A DNA stretch of 64,000 nt from Archangium gephyra. GTDB taxonomy: Bacteria > Myxococcota > Myxococcia > Myxococcales > Myxococcaceae. The notes beneath the pieces were generated by a model. It worked only from the letters and a program-made list of their open reading frames with translations, was not told the origin of the DNA and did not search any database. Shown here piece after piece: positions 56,656 through 64,000 of the stretch; position 1 is the first letter of the stretch, and each line of letters begins with the position of its first letter. A program made the translations under genes and the position numbers. The stretch is taken from positions 372,001-436,000 of the forward strand of contig QFQP01000002.1 in NCBI GenBank assembly GCA_003243425.1, written 5' to 3'.

Positions 56656-57651
56656 ATGCCTACGAAAATCGGCGAGCGCATCGCGACGGCACTTCGGAAC
56701 AACCGCATCTCGCAGCCGGAGATGACGGAGATCATCAACCTCGCGAAGGCCGAGAAGAAGTTCACGCCGGCCCTCAAGGCCGAGCTGACGGCGCTGATTT
56801 CGCAGCACTCCGACAAGTTCACGAGCAGCACGAAGGCGAGCCTCGAGCGCTTCCTCAACACCACCTCGACGGTGACCGATCTCGCGGACCCGTCGGCGCT
56901 GACCAAGCACAACACCTCGGTCTCGTGGACGCCCGTGCAGCCGGGCGGTGCGCTGTACGTCGACGGCATCAGCTACGACGACGTCATCCAGGGCTCGATC
57001 GCCAACTGCTACATGGTCTCGGCCTTCTCGGCGCTCGCGCAGCAGAACCCCGACGCCATCAAGAACGCGATCAAGCAGAACGCCGACGGCACCTACGACG
57101 TGCGCTTCTTCGAGAAGAGTGGCTACAACAGCTACCGCCCGGTCACCGTGAAGGTCGACGGCGATCTCCCCACCGAGTTCGGCAGCACCGCCAAGTACGG
57201 CAAGGCGCGCGACTCGAAGGAGCAGTGGATCACCGTTCTCGAGAAGGCCTACGCGCAGTGGAAGGGCGGCTACGAGACCATCGGCAACGGCGGCAACGCC
57301 GGCACCGTGTTCGAAGCGCTCACCGGCAAGCCGCCGTCGTGGACCAGCACCACCTCGTCATCGCCCGACCAGGTCTTCAACCGTCTCTCCACCGCGGTCT
57401 CGACGGGCAAGCCGGTCACTGCGGGCACGCACGGCAAGGACTCGGGCGTCGACTACAACGGCACCGGCGTCTACGCGTGGCACGCCTACACGGTCCTCGG
57501 CACCAGCACCGAAGGCGGCCAGAAGTACGTGCAGCTCCGCAACCCGTGGGGCCGCAGCGAGCACGGCTCCGATGGCAAAGATGACGGCATCTTCAAGATG
57601 AAGCTCGAAGACTTCGTGAAGCTCTACAACTCCATCAACATCGGCGGATAA
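56656..57651 (+). CDS. Calpain-like (C2) cysteine protease, first copy
   Basis: The ATG at 56656 gives 331 residues. After a helical N-terminal part of about 90 residues the calpain core begins: IQGSIANCYMVSAFSAL with catalytic Cys118 (usual form QGxLGDCW), AKYGKARDSKEQWITVLEKAYAQ, GVYAWHAYTVLG with His276 and LRNPWG with Asn296. The triad Cys-His-Asn is complete, but ANC replaces GDC. There is no Ca-binding EF-hand or C2 domain and no obvious signal peptide. It is the first of two tandem copies; a beta-helix gene follows. Confidence 0.85.
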   Translation: MPTKIGERIATALRNNRISQPEMTEIINLAKAEKKFTPALKAELTALISQHSDKFTSSTKASLERFLNTTSTVTDLADPSALTKHNTSVSWTPVQPGGALYVDGISYDDVIQGSIANCYMVSAFSALAQQNPDAIKNAIKQNADGTYDVRFFEKSGYNSYRPVTVKVDGDLPTEFGSTAKYGKARDSKEQWITVLEKAYAQWKGGYETIGNGGNAGTVFEALTGKPPSWTSTTSSSPDQVFNRLSTAVSTGKPVTAGTHGKDSGVDYNGTGVYAWHAYTVLGTSTEGGQKYVQLRNPWGRSEHGSDGKDDGIFKMKLEDFVKLYNSINIGG

Positions 57652-57662
57652 GGTTCGACCCC

Positions 57663-58700
57663 ATGCCTTCGAAGATCACTGAATCCATCTCCCGGGCGCT
57701 CCGCGACAACCGTGTCTCCATCAGCGAGATGGGATCGCTGATCCGCGAAGCGAAGTCTCAGCCGCTCACCGCCGAGACGAAAGCCGAGCTGACGAACCTG
57801 CTCAACCTGCACGCCGACAAGTTCGGCAGCACCGCCGCGCGCGATCTCCGCACGTACCTGAGCACTGCGAACATCACTGGCACCACCACCACGCCGACGA
57901 CGCCCACGGTCACGCCGCCGCCCACGCCCGCGATCACCAACCCGTCGATCGCCGACCCCGCGGTGCTCACCAAGCACACCACGGACACCACGTGGAAACC
58001 GGTCGAAGGCGGCAAGCTCTTCGTCGATGGCGTCAGCTACGACGACGTGGTTCAGGGCTCCATCGGCGACTGCTACCTCGTCAGCGCGCTGTCTGCGGTC
58101 GCGCAGACGAACCCCAAGGCGATTGAGAACGCCATCAAGGACAACGGCGACGGCACGTACACCGTGCGCTTCTACGAGAAGAACTCGACGAAGCAGGTCG
58201 AGATCAAGATTGACGGCGACGTCGCACAGAGCGCCACCGGCAGCCAGCGCTACGGCAAGTCGCGCGACTCGAAGGAGCTGTGGGTCGGTCTGATCGAGAA
58301 GGCCTACGCGCAGTGGAAGGGCGGCTACGAGGCCATCGGCAACGGCGGTTACCCGGGCGAAGTGATTCAGGCGCTCACCGGCAGGTCGACGTCGTACTCG
58401 TCGAACAGCTACGCCGACTCGACGTTCGCGAAGATTCAGCGCGGCGGCCAGAACGGCAAGCCCATGACCGCGGTCACCTACGGCAAGGACTCGGGCGTCG
58501 ACTACAACGGCACCGGCGTCTACGCGTGGCACGCCTACACGGTGCTCGGCGCGACGGAAGAAGCCGGCCAGAAGTACGTGCAGCTCCGCAACCCGTGGGG
58601 TTCTTCGGAGCACGGCAATGACGGGAAGAACGACGGCATCTTCAAGATGAAGCTCGAAGACTTCTCGCGGCTGTATCAGGGCGTCGACGTCGGGAACTGA
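57663..58700 (+). CDS. Calpain-like (C2) cysteine protease, second copy
   Basis: This 345-residue protein is a close paralogue of the upstream gene, eleven bases away. It keeps the canonical QGSIGDCYLVSAL with Cys137, then GVYAWHAYTVLG with His290 and LRNPWG with Asn310. A Thr/Pro linker (TTTTPTTPTVTPPPTPA) separates the helical N-terminus from the core. The N-terminal 60 residues (ITESISRALRDNRVSI) match the first copy, so both may share an unknown targeting part. The last 60 residues are nearly identical to the first copy. Confidence 0.87.
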   Translation: MPSKITESISRALRDNRVSISEMGSLIREAKSQPLTAETKAELTNLLNLHADKFGSTAARDLRTYLSTANITGTTTTPTTPTVTPPPTPAITNPSIADPAVLTKHTTDTTWKPVEGGKLFVDGVSYDDVVQGSIGDCYLVSALSAVAQTNPKAIENAIKDNGDGTYTVRFYEKNSTKQVEIKIDGDVAQSATGSQRYGKSRDSKELWVGLIEKAYAQWKGGYEAIGNGGYPGEVIQALTGRSTSYSSNSYADSTFAKIQRGGQNGKPMTAVTYGKDSGVDYNGTGVYAWHAYTVLGATEEAGQKYVQLRNPWGSSEHGNDGKNDGIFKMKLEDFSRLYQGVDVGN

Positions 58701-58704
58701 CGCG

Positions 58705-59643
58705 ATGGATCTCGCAGCTGCCGTTCGCGACGCGAAGCCCAACGACACGGTGAAGGTGCCTGCCGGGCGCTACACCGTGAACCTCGAGGTGACGAGGCCC
58801 ATCACGCTCCTGGCGATGGGTCAGGTGGTGCTCGACGGTGTTCACTCCAACTCGGTGCTCCGCATCGCCACCGACGGCGTGGTTCGCCTCTCGGGCTTCA
58901 TGATCGTCGGCGGCAACGCGCCAGAAGCAGGCGGCGCGGTGAACGTGGTCGAAGGGCAGGCCGAGCTCACCGACTGCACGCTGCGCTTCAACAAGGCGCC
59001 GATGTACGGCGGCGGCGGGCTCTACGTGCGTGACGCGAAGGTCGTCGCGCAGCGCTGCCGCTTCGAGGCGAACACCGGCCGTCAGGGCGGCGCGATTCTC
59101 GTCGATGGCACCGGCGAGCTCCGCCTGCTCGATTCGACTGTCATTCAGAACGCGGCCGTCGAAGGTGGCGGCATTCGCGTGAAAGAAGGCGCGCAGGTCG
59201 AGATCGTCGGCTGCACCATCGCCGACAACAAAGTCGTCGGTGACGGCGCCAACGGTGGTGCGTTGCACCTGGCTGGCACGACGTCACGCGCGCCGACGGT
59301 GAAGATCAGCAACTCGATCATCTCGGAGCGCACGGAAGGCCCCACCTGCATCTTCAACTCGCCGAAGCTGCCAGCGACGTTGACGATCACCAGATCGTTG
59401 CTGCCCGCGTGGAGCAAGACCATCGCGGGTGCTGGCAACGTCTACGGCGACCCCGCGTTCGCGATGTCGGGCACCGAGCCGTACCTCCTGACCGACAAGT
59501 CCCCTGCCCTCGGCGCGGCTGACGCGGCGTCATTCCCAGCCGGCGCGAAGGACGTCGCGGGTCGTGCTCGCGTTCGCAACGGCCAGGCCGACCTGGGCGC
59601 GTTCGCGTTCATGACGGGTGGCGGCTCCAGCGTCGGCTACTGA
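58705..59643 (+). CDS. Right-handed beta-helix repeat protein
   Basis: The 312-residue protein has parallel beta-helix turns: VVLDGVHSNSVLRIATDG, GGAVNVVEGQAELTDC, GGGLYVRDAKVVAQRC, GGAILVDGTGELRLLDS, GGGIRVKEGAQVEIVGC. It resembles the polymorphic-repeat proteins of surface or pectate-lyase-like type, but no catalytic residues are recognised. No clear signal peptide. It begins four bases after the second calpain stop, so the three genes form one operon; the helix may be a carrier or substrate of the proteases. Confidence 0.8.
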   Translation: MDLAAAVRDAKPNDTVKVPAGRYTVNLEVTRPITLLAMGQVVLDGVHSNSVLRIATDGVVRLSGFMIVGGNAPEAGGAVNVVEGQAELTDCTLRFNKAPMYGGGGLYVRDAKVVAQRCRFEANTGRQGGAILVDGTGELRLLDSTVIQNAAVEGGGIRVKEGAQVEIVGCTIADNKVVGDGANGGALHLAGTTSRAPTVKISNSIISERTEGPTCIFNSPKLPATLTITRSLLPAWSKTIAGAGNVYGDPAFAMSGTEPYLLTDKSPALGAADAASFPAGAKDVAGRARVRNGQADLGAFAFMTGGGSSVGY

Positions 59644-59652
59644 GCGCTGCGC

Positions 59653-60495
59653 TCAGCGCTCGCCCCAGTGCAGCTTGGTGCGGAGCACGGCGAAGTAATC
59701 GAGGTTCGGGTTGCGCACGAGCAGCACGCGGTGCGCCGCCTTCTGAACCTCGATGCGATCGCCCTTCTGCAACGGGTGACCTGACTGCCCGTCGACGGTG
59801 AGAAACACGTCCTGCAGGTCGCTGGTGAGCCGCACGGCCATCACCTGGTCTCCGGGAACGACGATGGGCCGCTGGGTCAGCGCGTGCGGACAGATGGGCG
59901 TGACGACCACGCAATCGACCGACGGGTGAACGATGGGCCCTCCCGCCGAGAGCGAGTACGCGGTCGAACCGGTCGGCGTAGAGAAGATGACGCCGTCTGC
60001 CAGGTACGTGGCGACGTACGCGCCGTCGAGCCAGGTCTCGTGCGCGGCGATCTTCGCGAGCGCTCCTTTGTTGATGACCACGTCGTTGAGCACCTCGTCT
60101 TCGAGAATGCAGGCGTCGTCACGGAACAGGCGCACCGTCAGCTTCATGCGCGAGTCGACCTTCGCTTTGCCGTCGAACACCCGGCGCAGCGTGCTCGCGG
60201 CTTCGGCCACCGGAATCTCGGTCATGAAGCCCAGCGAACCGAGGTTCACACCGACGATCGGCACCGGGTTGCCGCGAAGCAGCCGGGCGCCGTGAATCAG
60301 CGTGCCGTCGCCCCCCAGCGTGACCGCCAGCTCGGCGTTCGAGAGCTCATTGTCGGTTGCGGCTTCGATGCCCAGCGCTTCGGCCAGATGCGGTTCGACC
60401 AGAAACTGCCGCTCGGGGAACTCAGCGATGAGCTCCCGGGCAAGCGCGACGGCCTCTTCCTTCTTCGGCCGGGAAATGAGCGCGATGGTCTTCAT
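59653..60495 (-). CDS. nadK: NAD kinase
   Basis: NAD kinase makes NADP+ from NAD+ with ATP or polyphosphate. The 280-residue protein starts MKTIALISRPKKEEA at 60495; an earlier ATG at 60519 is less likely. Family motifs are LAVTLGGDGTLIHGARLL, VGVNLGSLGFMTE and FSTPTGSTAYSLSAGGPIV. The C-terminal segment KLHWGER is typical. Essential gene; no operon partner is visible. Adjacent 163 bases to the next gene hold nothing I can identify. Confidence 0.94.
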   Translation of the reverse strand: MKTIALISRPKKEEAVALARELIAEFPERQFLVEPHLAEALGIEAATDNELSNAELAVTLGGDGTLIHGARLLRGNPVPIVGVNLGSLGFMTEIPVAEAASTLRRVFDGKAKVDSRMKLTVRLFRDDACILEDEVLNDVVINKGALAKIAAHETWLDGAYVATYLADGVIFSTPTGSTAYSLSAGGPIVHPSVDCVVVTPICPHALTQRPIVVPGDQVMAVRLTSDLQDVFLTVDGQSGHPLQKGDRIEVQKAAHRVLLVRNPNLDYFAVLRTKLHWGER

Positions 60496-60658
60496 CGTGA
60501 ATTCGGCGGCACGGTACACCGGTCTTCACGACAGCTCGAACTCCCGGTCGAAGGTCCGCCCGAACGGTCGGACGTGCGATGCCGTCGCGGCTGCCGGCCA
60601 CGCGACGCACGTGGGCCGACGGGCGACCACGCCACCTCGCGACGCAACACGGCTTTGG

Positions 60659-63600
60659 TCACGGGCGACTGGGCGTCGGTGGAGGCAACGGGCCTGCGCC
60701 GATGGCAGGCATCTCGCCGGTCGTCGCACGACGATTCGCCACCTCGACCACCATCGACTTCAGCTGCCGCGACAACACGCGGAACATGCCGGCCAGCAAC
60801 TCGGGGCGATCCGCGAGCAGGTCGAGGAAGTCGCGACGGTCGATGACGAGCACCTTGCTGTCGGTCATCGCCACGACCTCGTTGATGCGCGGCGCACCAT
60901 CGAAGAGCGACGTTTCACCGAAGCTCTCCTTGGCCTTCATGGTCATCACCACTTCGCCATCGCGGCGCGCTTCCATCGAGCCGTCGACGATCACGTACAG
61001 CGCGTCGCCGGGGTCACCTTCTGCGTACACGCGCGTGCCCCGGGTGAACGACTGCTCCTTCGCCACGGCGGCGACGGCGGCCACGTCGTCGACGTCACTG
61101 CGCGCGAAGATCTCCACGCCCTCCAGCGCGAAGAGCTTCTTGACCGTGAGTTCGTTCATGTCGTCCTCCCTGTACGGCTGCTGCCAGACCAACGCGCGAC
61201 GTGCGACGGAACGTGCGCACGCCTTGAGCACGAAGTCGTCGGAGTTGCAGAGCGCCTGCAGATGGTTCGCGAAACGCGCCGCCGCGCCGAGCGGTAGCGC
61301 CCGGTGATTCGAATCGACGGCGATCGAGATGAGCTCTCGCTCAGCACCGGACAACACGTTGTCGAGCAACTCGAGCGCCCACGCGCGGCGCCGCGAATCG
61401 GTGCCGATGAGCAGCGTGTGCGCCCGCCGCATGGTCGCGCCGTCGTGACGGAGCCCGAGCAACCAGAAGCTGATCTCCATCGACTGATCGAGCCGATCGC
61501 CCAGCACGCGCGTCAGCAATGAGTCCTCTCCGAGCGCAGCGCGCGCGTCGCGATACGGCTCGAGCAGCGCCTCGGTCACGTCGTGCCGGCGCTGCAGCGC
61601 CTCGAGCTGGCGCGTGCGATCGATGTTCAGCTCGGGGTGTTCGTCATGGAGCTGCGCGAGCGAGAGACCGATTCGGTAATGCAGTGACGGGTCGTCCTGG
61701 GCGTTCGAGAACAGCAGCGCGTTGAGCGATTCCTGAGTGGCGATGAGGCGAAGCACGCGCGGCAGCTGCAATCGGAGCCCGCGTGTACGGCTGCGATCAT
61801 CGAGCGTGCTGCCGAGCAACGGCACCACCGCGTCACCCATGTTGGCGAGCGCTTCACGCGCCGCGCGGCGATCGTCACGCCACGTCAGAAAGCGCAGCAG
61901 CCGCGGCGCGAGCTCCACGTACTTCCCGACGCCTGCGGCCTCGATGGCCACGCGCCGCACCGTCGCGTCGGCATCGTCGAGGTACGGAACGAGCGAACGC
62001 GCGAGCTCCGGCTTCGCCAGCCTGCCCAGCATCTTGGCGACTTCACGGCGCTCGGGCGCCGGCGCGTCGACACCACGATCGAGCAAGGCGGCGAGCATCG
62101 TCTTCGCTGTGCCGTCATCGGGCCCCGGCAACGACAACACGCCGCCGATGGCCGCGGTCTGCATGCCGATGTCCTGTTGACCCAGCAGCGGCGGCAACAC
62201 GACGCGGGCACGTTCGGGCGCCAGCCACGCGAGCGCCCAGATCGCCGCGTCGCGAGGCCTGCGGGCGCCCGTCGCGATGATGTTCTCGAGTGGTTTGGCG
62301 ACGGTGTGCAGGCGCAAATCCTCCGCGAGTTGAACGCCGCGCTCCTGCACGCGCTCCTGCCGATGCTCGAGCAGCGTGCGCACGTGGCTCTCGTTGAGCA
62401 GCCCGGTGCGCTCGAGGAGATCCGCGGCGCGCAGCGCCTGCTCCGGCGACGGGGCGCGAATGGCCTGGCCCAGCAATCGCTCTTCGCCTTCGAAGTTGTT
62501 GCGTTGCTCGAGCCCGGCCACGCGCGCATGCACCGCTTCGACGTACCTCGGTCGAATGCGCCATAGCGCCCACCCCACGATGCCGCACGTGAGCAGCACC
62601 ATCACGAACACGCCGTCGAGCCCCAGCGCGTTGGCCAGCGCGATGAGCATGAGACCCGCGACGGCCATGCCGCCTTTGCGCACCACGCCATCGATGGTGC
62701 GTCGCGCAGCGTCACGCAGCCGGTCGTCCAGCGGGGCGTACATGAGCTGAATGGCCACCGGCAGCATCGACCAGCTCGCGGCGGCCTCGAACACCTTGAG
62801 CGCCCACGCGCTCCACACGGAGGGGATGAGCCAGGTGATCAGCGTGAGCGCCGCGAGCACGCCCGGGGCGAAGCCCGCGTAGCGGAGAATGCCGAGCTTC
62901 CGCAGCAGCAGCTCGGCGAGCAGGAACTGGAAGACCACGCAGAACACGCCGGTCCACAGCTGGTGCGCCGCGAACACCGACGCCATGTCGGCTTCGGAGA
63001 GATTGGCCGCGGCGCGCGCACGGAAGATGAAGTCGGTGAGCTGCTGCAGCACCGACATGCCGAGCACGAACACCGCCATCCACTGCGTGTAGCGGGCGCT
63101 GAGCACTTCCCGCCACCCGTCACGCGCGACGTTCACCGCGGGCGCGGCGTTCTTTTCGACCTCCAGCTCGGAGCGATGGAACCGCCACGCGACGCCTGCG
63201 GCGAACAACATCACCGCACCGCCGATCAACAGCGCGAGCGCGCCTTCGGTCTTCGCCAGCAGCTGCGCGATGAAGCCGCCGAAGATCGCGCCCGACATGC
63301 CGATGCCGTTGATCCAGCTGAACGCACGGCGCGCTTCACGTGCATCGAAGGCCTCGCCCATCGCGCCCCAGAACGAGAGCGAGACCAGCGTCGCGAACAC
63401 CTCCGAGAACAAGTACGCACCCAGCGAGATCCACGACTGCTGCAGCCACACGCCGATGGCCAGCGTGCCCGCGAACAACGCCCCCGCGAGCACGATGAAG
63501 CCGGGGTCGCGACGACGCTTGCCGTCACCGCCGATGAGCGCCAGACCAGCCGCCAACACCGCCGCGCCGATGTAGAGCCACGGCAACGCCTGCGGTGAAA

Positions 63601-63712
63601 ACCGCGAGAGCGTGAGCGCGTTGGCGCCCGGCTTGAACATCGAGACCGACGCGATGAAGAAGAACTGAAACGCAGCCGCGGGAGCCAGCCGCGCGGTCCA
63701 CGAGCGGGCCAT
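60659..63712 (-). CDS. Nucleotide-transporter-like/MFS membrane domain fused to HEAT repeats and a cNMP-binding domain
   Basis: The 1017-residue protein has about twelve membrane segments in residues 10-400, beginning FQFFFIASVSMFKPGANALT, like the ATP/ADP translocase (NTT) and MFS families (WGAMGEAFDAREARRAFSWINGIGMSG). Then come about 420 residues of HEAT-type helical repeats (DADATVRRVAIEAAGVGKY). The last 130 residues are a cyclic-nucleotide-binding domain (FTRGTRVYAEGDPGDALYVIVDG, then FGETSLFDGAPRINEVVAM). The transport substrate is unknown. The cNMP part should gate transport from the cytoplasm. Confidence 0.82.
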   Translation of the reverse strand: MARSWTARLAPAAAFQFFFIASVSMFKPGANALTLSRFSPQALPWLYIGAAVLAAGLALIGGDGKRRRDPGFIVLAGALFAGTLAIGVWLQQSWISLGAYLFSEVFATLVSLSFWGAMGEAFDAREARRAFSWINGIGMSGAIFGGFIAQLLAKTEGALALLIGGAVMLFAAGVAWRFHRSELEVEKNAAPAVNVARDGWREVLSARYTQWMAVFVLGMSVLQQLTDFIFRARAAANLSEADMASVFAAHQLWTGVFCVVFQFLLAELLLRKLGILRYAGFAPGVLAALTLITWLIPSVWSAWALKVFEAAASWSMLPVAIQLMYAPLDDRLRDAARRTIDGVVRKGGMAVAGLMLIALANALGLDGVFVMVLLTCGIVGWALWRIRPRYVEAVHARVAGLEQRNNFEGEERLLGQAIRAPSPEQALRAADLLERTGLLNESHVRTLLEHRQERVQERGVQLAEDLRLHTVAKPLENIIATGARRPRDAAIWALAWLAPERARVVLPPLLGQQDIGMQTAAIGGVLSLPGPDDGTAKTMLAALLDRGVDAPAPERREVAKMLGRLAKPELARSLVPYLDDADATVRRVAIEAAGVGKYVELAPRLLRFLTWRDDRRAAREALANMGDAVVPLLGSTLDDRSRTRGLRLQLPRVLRLIATQESLNALLFSNAQDDPSLHYRIGLSLAQLHDEHPELNIDRTRQLEALQRRHDVTEALLEPYRDARAALGEDSLLTRVLGDRLDQSMEISFWLLGLRHDGATMRRAHTLLIGTDSRRRAWALELLDNVLSGAERELISIAVDSNHRALPLGAAARFANHLQALCNSDDFVLKACARSVARRALVWQQPYREDDMNELTVKKLFALEGVEIFARSDVDDVAAVAAVAKEQSFTRGTRVYAEGDPGDALYVIVDGSMEARRDGEVVMTMKAKESFGETSLFDGAPRINEVVAMTDSKVLVIDRRDFLDLLADRPELLAGMFRVLSRQLKSMVVEVANRRATTGEMPAIGAGPLPPPTPSRP

Positions 63713-63735
63713 GCGTCAGTCCGCCGTAGAGCACT

Positions 63736-64000
63736 TCACGGGAAATCGCTCCGCGTGAAGAGCGACTTCACGGGCACACCGGACACCTCGATGGCCTCGC
63801 GGCCGCCTTCCTGGCGATCGACGATGGTGAACGCGCCGATGGGCTTCAGGCCTTCGGCCCGCGCGCGCTCGATGGCCTTCAACGTCGACGCTCCGGTCGT
63901 CACCACGTCCTCGACGATGACCACCTCCGCGCCTTGCGGCAGTGAAGAGAGTCCTTCGATCCACTGACCGGTGCCGTGGCCCTTCGGCTCTTTGCGCACC
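63736..64000 (-). CDS. pyrE: Orotate phosphoribosyltransferase, 3' part only
   Basis: The frame is open to the window edge, so the N-terminal part is missing; 88 residues are visible. The PRPP-binding motif VVIVEDVVTTGAST is present, followed by LKAIERARAEGLKPIGAFTIVDRQEGG, as in PyrE. It joins orotate to PRPP in pyrimidine synthesis. The gene lies 23 bases upstream of the transporter fusion gene, on the same strand. Confidence 0.85.
   Translation of the reverse strand, partial: VRKEPKGHGTGQWIEGLSSLPQGAEVVIVEDVVTTGASTLKAIERARAEGLKPIGAFTIVDRQEGGREAIEVSGVPVKSLFTRSDFP

Noticed and set aside
60496..60658. Possible small gene in the 163-base gap before NAD kinase
   Set aside because: No frame has codon bias, a ribosome site or recognisable product; I see nothing identifiable there.

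Overview
This is a GC-rich, gene-dense window from what looks like a member of the Myxococcota (a myxobacterium or close relative). The signs are many lipoproteins with DAG-rich or GGG-rich linkers behind the lipobox Cys, Hanks-type kinase and PP2C genes, FecR and TPR regulators beside an ECF sigma factor, PilZ and REC fusions, and a LexA operator in front of lexA that closely fits the unusual Myxococcus-type box as I recall it. Genes fill nearly the whole window. No gap exceeds about 165 bases, and I see no rRNA, tRNA, CRISPR array or insertion sequence.

Layout. 1-3477: end of a propeller/beta-barrel outer-membrane protein, a frameshifted H-NOX haem sensor gene and a lipoprotein. 3474-5496: PaiB-like protein, two small membrane or secreted proteins and a CobB sirtuin. 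5576-9807: an ECF sigma factor, a FecR/TPR membrane regulator, a beta-barrel candidate and a cysteine-rich lipoprotein in one run. 9804-16085: M55 peptidase, MerR/TPR protein, deoxyhypusine-synthase-like enzyme, choice-of-anchor lipoprotein, Rrf2 regulator and PHP phosphoesterase. 16086-25925: one long leftward run with an Mla-type lipid transport operon (lipoprotein, MlaE, MlaF, MlaD), a seven-module hybrid histidine kinase, a small gene, a second histidine kinase and a FecR protein. 26020-27492: lexA followed on the same strand by a two-gene module, a small basic protein overlapping a TIR-like protein. 27493-34015: ABC-F ATPase, Ser/Thr kinase, metallopeptidase plus ATP-grasp pair, YceK-like lipoprotein. 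34073-36125: a SelW-like selenoprotein read through an in-frame TGA, a TauE/SafE transporter and a PilZ-AMIN protein. 36178-45181: 2OG oxygenase, MoxR/VWA/cNMP module, YceI, SRPBCC, serine protease, Nudix, WD40, MoaC and M23 peptidase. 45287-51476: PP2C, recN with its own LexA box, SNF2 helicase with SWIM finger, SlyX. 51483-59643: two large repeat lipoproteins, then two tandem calpain-like cysteine proteases and a beta-helix protein. 59653-64000: NAD kinase, a transporter-HEAT-cNMP fusion and the end of pyrE.

The most notable items are the selenoprotein gene that ordinary gene calling would miss (34073-34303), the small-protein/TIR-like pair downstream of lexA (26717-27492), the H-NOX gene broken by what looks like one missing base (1547-2076), the tandem calpain cluster (56656-59643), and two LexA operators tying lexA and recN into one SOS regulon. 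Functions are inferred from recognised motifs; no database search was run.
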